Shown piece after piece: positions 61,472-64,000 of a stretch of DNA of 64,000 nt. Source of the DNA: an uncultured Eubacteriales bacterium (GTDB lineage: Bacteria > Bacillota > Clostridia > Christensenellales > CALVMC01); contig CASFOZ010000003.1 of the NCBI GenBank assembly GCA_949296455.1, forward strand, positions 1 through 64,000, written 5' to 3'. The notes beneath the pieces are model-generated. The model had not been told where the DNA came from. It did not search any database and saw only the letters and a program-made list of their open reading frames with translations. Each line of letters opens with the position of its first letter. The first letter of the stretch is position 1. The translations under genes and the position numbers were made by a program.

Positions 61472-64000
61472 CTAAAAACGGTACTCTACATTAAAAATTT
61501 TATTTTTATCTATAAGCGGAATTTTTCCGTGAGGAGCTTCGACTCTGTCAATCAGCGTTTTAGCGTTTCCGCACCTTATGATTTTGATTTTATAAAGGGC
61601 ATTTTTGTATCTGTATTCCACAGTGCAGTTTCCTATACTTTCCGGAAGTTTGGGTTCTATAATAAGATAGTTCTGCTCTATTCTGATTCCGATAATATCT
61701 TCCAATATCGTTTTATAAAGCCAAGCTGCACTTCCGGTATACCAACTCCACCCCATTCTTCCGTAATTATCTTTATTTGTATAAACATCGGCGGCAATAA
61801 CATACGGTTCCCCTTTATATTTTTCATAATTTTCAACATTATCGCATTTATTGAAAGGTAAAATCAAATTCAATATATTATAAGCTTTTTCACTGAATCC
61901 GGCTTTTGCAAGAGCTTTTATAAACCAAACGGCAGCATGCGTATACTGTCCTCCGTTTTCTCTTACTCCCTCAGGGTATGAGGAAATATATCCGTAAAAT
62001 TTATTACTTTTAAACGGCGGTTCCAAGAGTTTAACTATACCGCTGTCGTAATCTACAAGTTTTTCGGCAGTATTCAAAGCGATATCTCTTTTTTCGTTAT
62101 CGGTAATATCGCTAAAAGCCGAAAAACTCTGAGTTAAAATATCCGTTTTACATACAACAGAAGTTTCCTGACCTAAGATTTCCCCTTCATCGGTAATACA
62201 GCGGATAAATCTGTCACCCGTAAAACTTTTATTGACAGCATTTTTTAATCTCGTAGCACATTCGATATAAAATGGTTTTTTATCGTACGGAATATAAGGC
62301 AAAACTTCATTTATTACTTCATAACAAAACATGGAAAGCCATACGCTTTCTCCCTTTCCGCTTTTGCCCACATTATCCAAACCGTCGTTCCAATCACCTG
62401 TACCTATAAGCAATAATCCGTTTTCGCCAAATTTTAGAGCACTGTCCAAAGCTTTCAGAATATGCTCGGTTAATGTAAACCTTTCAGTGCTCGTTTGCGG
62501 AATTTCCAATCTCGAATACTCGTTTGAACTTAACGGAAGAGATTTTAAGTATTCTATTTTATTATCGAAAATAGAATAATCTCCCGTATGTTTAACATAA
62601 TCGATTGCTACATATGGCAAAAACAACTTATCGTCAGAAATTCTTGTTCTTACTCCGAATTTTTCCGGGTGCCACCAATGCATAACATCTCCTTCTTCAT
62701 ATTGATGAGATGCACAAAGAAGTATATGTTTTTTCACCACTTCGGTATCACTGTATATTATTGCCAAGCAGTCCTGAAGCTGGTCTCTAAATCCGAACGC
62801 TCCGCCTGCCTGGTAGTAACCGCATCGCCCGTTAAATCTGCTGCTTATTATCTGATACATTAACCAATCGTTAAAAATTATATCCAATCCTTTATTTTTT
62901 GTATCTATTTTAAATTTGTTTAGGTTATTGAAATAATTTAATGTAATATTTTTTTCCTTTTCAATATCTTCCCGAGTTATACTGTTTATCAAATTGTATT
63001 CTTCCGATACGAGAAAATAAAATTTCTTTTTATTTCCCTTTCCCATAGTTACATTATAACGTGCGGCAAAAGCAGGTTTTGAATAGGCTTTATTTTCATC
63101 AAAATAAGCGACCTCGCTTCCGTGATACCTGCTTTTAATATTAAATATATTCGTTATAAGTTCGCCGTCAAACACTCGTCCGAAAGCCTTGTTTCCGTTT
63201 AAAATATTTTCCGCTTGTAATATGTCGCCTATTCCGGTCAGATATACAAAATCGTTTTTTCGCCAATTTAAAACAGTATCGAAAGAAAAAATTAAATCGA
63301 TATTTCTTTTTTCAAAACTGCTGTTAGTTACCGTTACTTCATAAACAGCAACTTTTCCGTCGCAAATATGGTATTTAGACATACGGGAATATATTCCGTT
63401 AATATTATTGTAAAAACTGGTTATTCCCCTCATATGAAGAGTCTTTCCTTTATTGTAGCCTTTATTGATTCGCCATGCTCTGTTCTTTTCGGTTATAACG
63501 ATTTGTTCTGAAGGATAATCTTTAACAGGGTCGTTATTCCAACTACTGAATTTGTTTTCCCGAGAATTTTCAAAATAAGTGTAGCCACCGCCGTTTTCCG
63601 TAACAACGCTGCCTCCGTGCTTCATGCAAAAAACATTTGAAAAAGGCAATAACGGAATACTGTCGATTTCATATCCGCCTTCCACAAAACCGCCATTTGC
63701 AGAAGGATATTCTACTCTGCCCCTTATCTCTCTTTCCTCAATTGTTCCGCTGAAATCTTTTTTGCCTCCTCGAATATTCGGATACAAATATTCTCCGTCT
63801 TTATGAATTTCCAAAAACGCACATTTAATAATCGCATTGACCTCTTCAGACATTAATTCTTTAGTATTAATAAGAGTTATCCCTTCGGGATTGCAATCCG
63901 TCTCATCTATAATCGAGACTAAATTTTTATATATATCCTTATAATAACCTTCTTCCTCGCTGTATGTTATAACTAAATGAAAATTTTTAATACATTTCTT
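61472..64000 (-). CDS. GH94-type C-terminal region of a cyclic beta-glucan synthase-like protein (5' partial)
   Basis: 842 residues are in the window and the frame is still open at the edge: the 49 codons upstream of the internal Met at 63853 have no stop. The body matches the C-terminal GH94 phosphorylase-like domain of cyclic beta-1,2-glucan synthases: GGGYTYFENSRENKFSSWNNDPV, then FRDQLQDCLAIIYSD, and the catalytic GDWNDGL (codons 62384-62398). The C-terminal blocks are REENGGQYTHAAVW-like and MGWSWYTGSAAWLYK. NdvB-type proteins are about 2,800 residues, so most of the gene is outside. A smaller phosphorylase of the same family is the alternative. Confidence 0.86.
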   Translation of the reverse strand, partial: KKCIKNFHLVITYSEEEGYYKDIYKNLVSIIDETDCNPEGITLINTKELMSEEVNAIIKCAFLEIHKDGEYLYPNIRGGKKDFSGTIEEREIRGRVEYPSANGGFVEGGYEIDSIPLLPFSNVFCMKHGGSVVTENGGGYTYFENSRENKFSSWNNDPVKDYPSEQIVITEKNRAWRINKGYNKGKTLHMRGITSFYNNINGIYSRMSKYHICDGKVAVYEVTVTNSSFEKRNIDLIFSFDTVLNWRKNDFVYLTGIGDILQAENILNGNKAFGRVFDGELITNIFNIKSRYHGSEVAYFDENKAYSKPAFAARYNVTMGKGNKKKFYFLVSEEYNLINSITREDIEKEKNITLNYFNNLNKFKIDTKNKGLDIIFNDWLMYQIISSRFNGRCGYYQAGGAFGFRDQLQDCLAIIYSDTEVVKKHILLCASHQYEEGDVMHWWHPEKFGVRTRISDDKLFLPYVAIDYVKHTGDYSIFDNKIEYLKSLPLSSNEYSRLEIPQTSTERFTLTEHILKALDSALKFGENGLLLIGTGDWNDGLDNVGKSGKGESVWLSMFCYEVINEVLPYIPYDKKPFYIECATRLKNAVNKSFTGDRFIRCITDEGEILGQETSVVCKTDILTQSFSAFSDITDNEKRDIALNTAEKLVDYDSGIVKLLEPPFKSNKFYGYISSYPEGVRENGGQYTHAAVWFIKALAKAGFSEKAYNILNLILPFNKCDNVENYEKYKGEPYVIAADVYTNKDNYGRMGWSWYTGSAAWLYKTILEDIIGIRIEQNYLIIEPKLPESIGNCTVEYRYKNALYKIKIIRCGNAKTLIDRVEAPHGKIPLIDKNKIFNVEYRF

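Overview
The window is one strand of an AT-rich Bacillota genome, most likely an anaerobic member of class Clostridia. The evidence is the IspH-S1 fusion, the spoIIIAA-AH, spoIVB and gerW sporulation genes, the biotin-dependent Na+-pump decarboxylase cluster, and clostridial gene order throughout. Every gene I can support lies on the minus strand, so transcription runs from high to low coordinates. The plus-strand reading frames look like shadows. No gap exceeds 300 bases. I saw no insertion sequence, phage gene, CRISPR array or rRNA.

Region by region, in transcription order: (1) 64000-61472, the 3' part of a large GH94 / cyclic beta-glucan synthase-like protein that runs off the window. (2) 61411-57638, rarA and a two-gene ABC transporter. 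(3) 57431-56463, ruvX and a DUF1292 protein with a cysteine-rich tail. (4) 56429-36277, a translation and envelope super-operon: rpsB, tsf, pyrH, frr, a 70-aa protein, uppS, cdsA, dxr, rseP, ispG, a polymerase-less PolC relative, rimP, nusA, ylxR, ylxQ, infB, rbfA, nrnA, truB, ribF, a Nfo-like TIM barrel, an Xaa-Pro peptidase and efp. (5) 36107-31621, the complete eight-gene spoIIIA operon, with a very short spoIIIAF. (6) 31617-24124, asp23, nusB, folD, xseA, xseB, a prenyl synthase, a membrane protein, dxs and nadK. (7) 24113-19542, argR, recN, spoIVB, a spo0A-locus gene reduced to the DNA-binding domain, and a SpoIIM-like membrane protein. (8) 19476-11082, two S11 D,D-carboxypeptidases, lysA, an M50 protease, scpA, scpB, DUF2953, gerW, rluB and maf. 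(9) 10907-6156, the carboxyltransferase / OadG / biotin carrier / OadB / OadA cluster. (10) 5940-43, surE, a flavoprotein, cmk, plsC, ispH-rpsA and tRNA-Trp.

How the genes work together: six isoprenoid genes (dxs, dxr, ispG, ispH, a prenyl synthase, uppS) cover the start and end of the MEP route and lead to undecaprenyl-PP. With lysA, the D,D-carboxypeptidases, plsC and cdsA they serve cell wall and membrane building. A second theme is ribosome assembly and translation (rimP, rbfA, infB, efp, frr, tsf, rpsB, truB, ylxQ). The third is sporulation.

The most notable features are two genes at canonical loci that have lost their defining domains: a Spo0A with no receiver (20247-20582), and a PolC with no PHP or polymerase domain that keeps the OB and DEDDh exonuclease parts (46747-48351). 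With the shortened SpoIIIAF, they suggest a lineage whose sporulation control and replication machinery have been rewired. Promoters and terminators listed were found by eye from consensus and spacing. Family calls rest on motif recognition and gene order, not on database searches.
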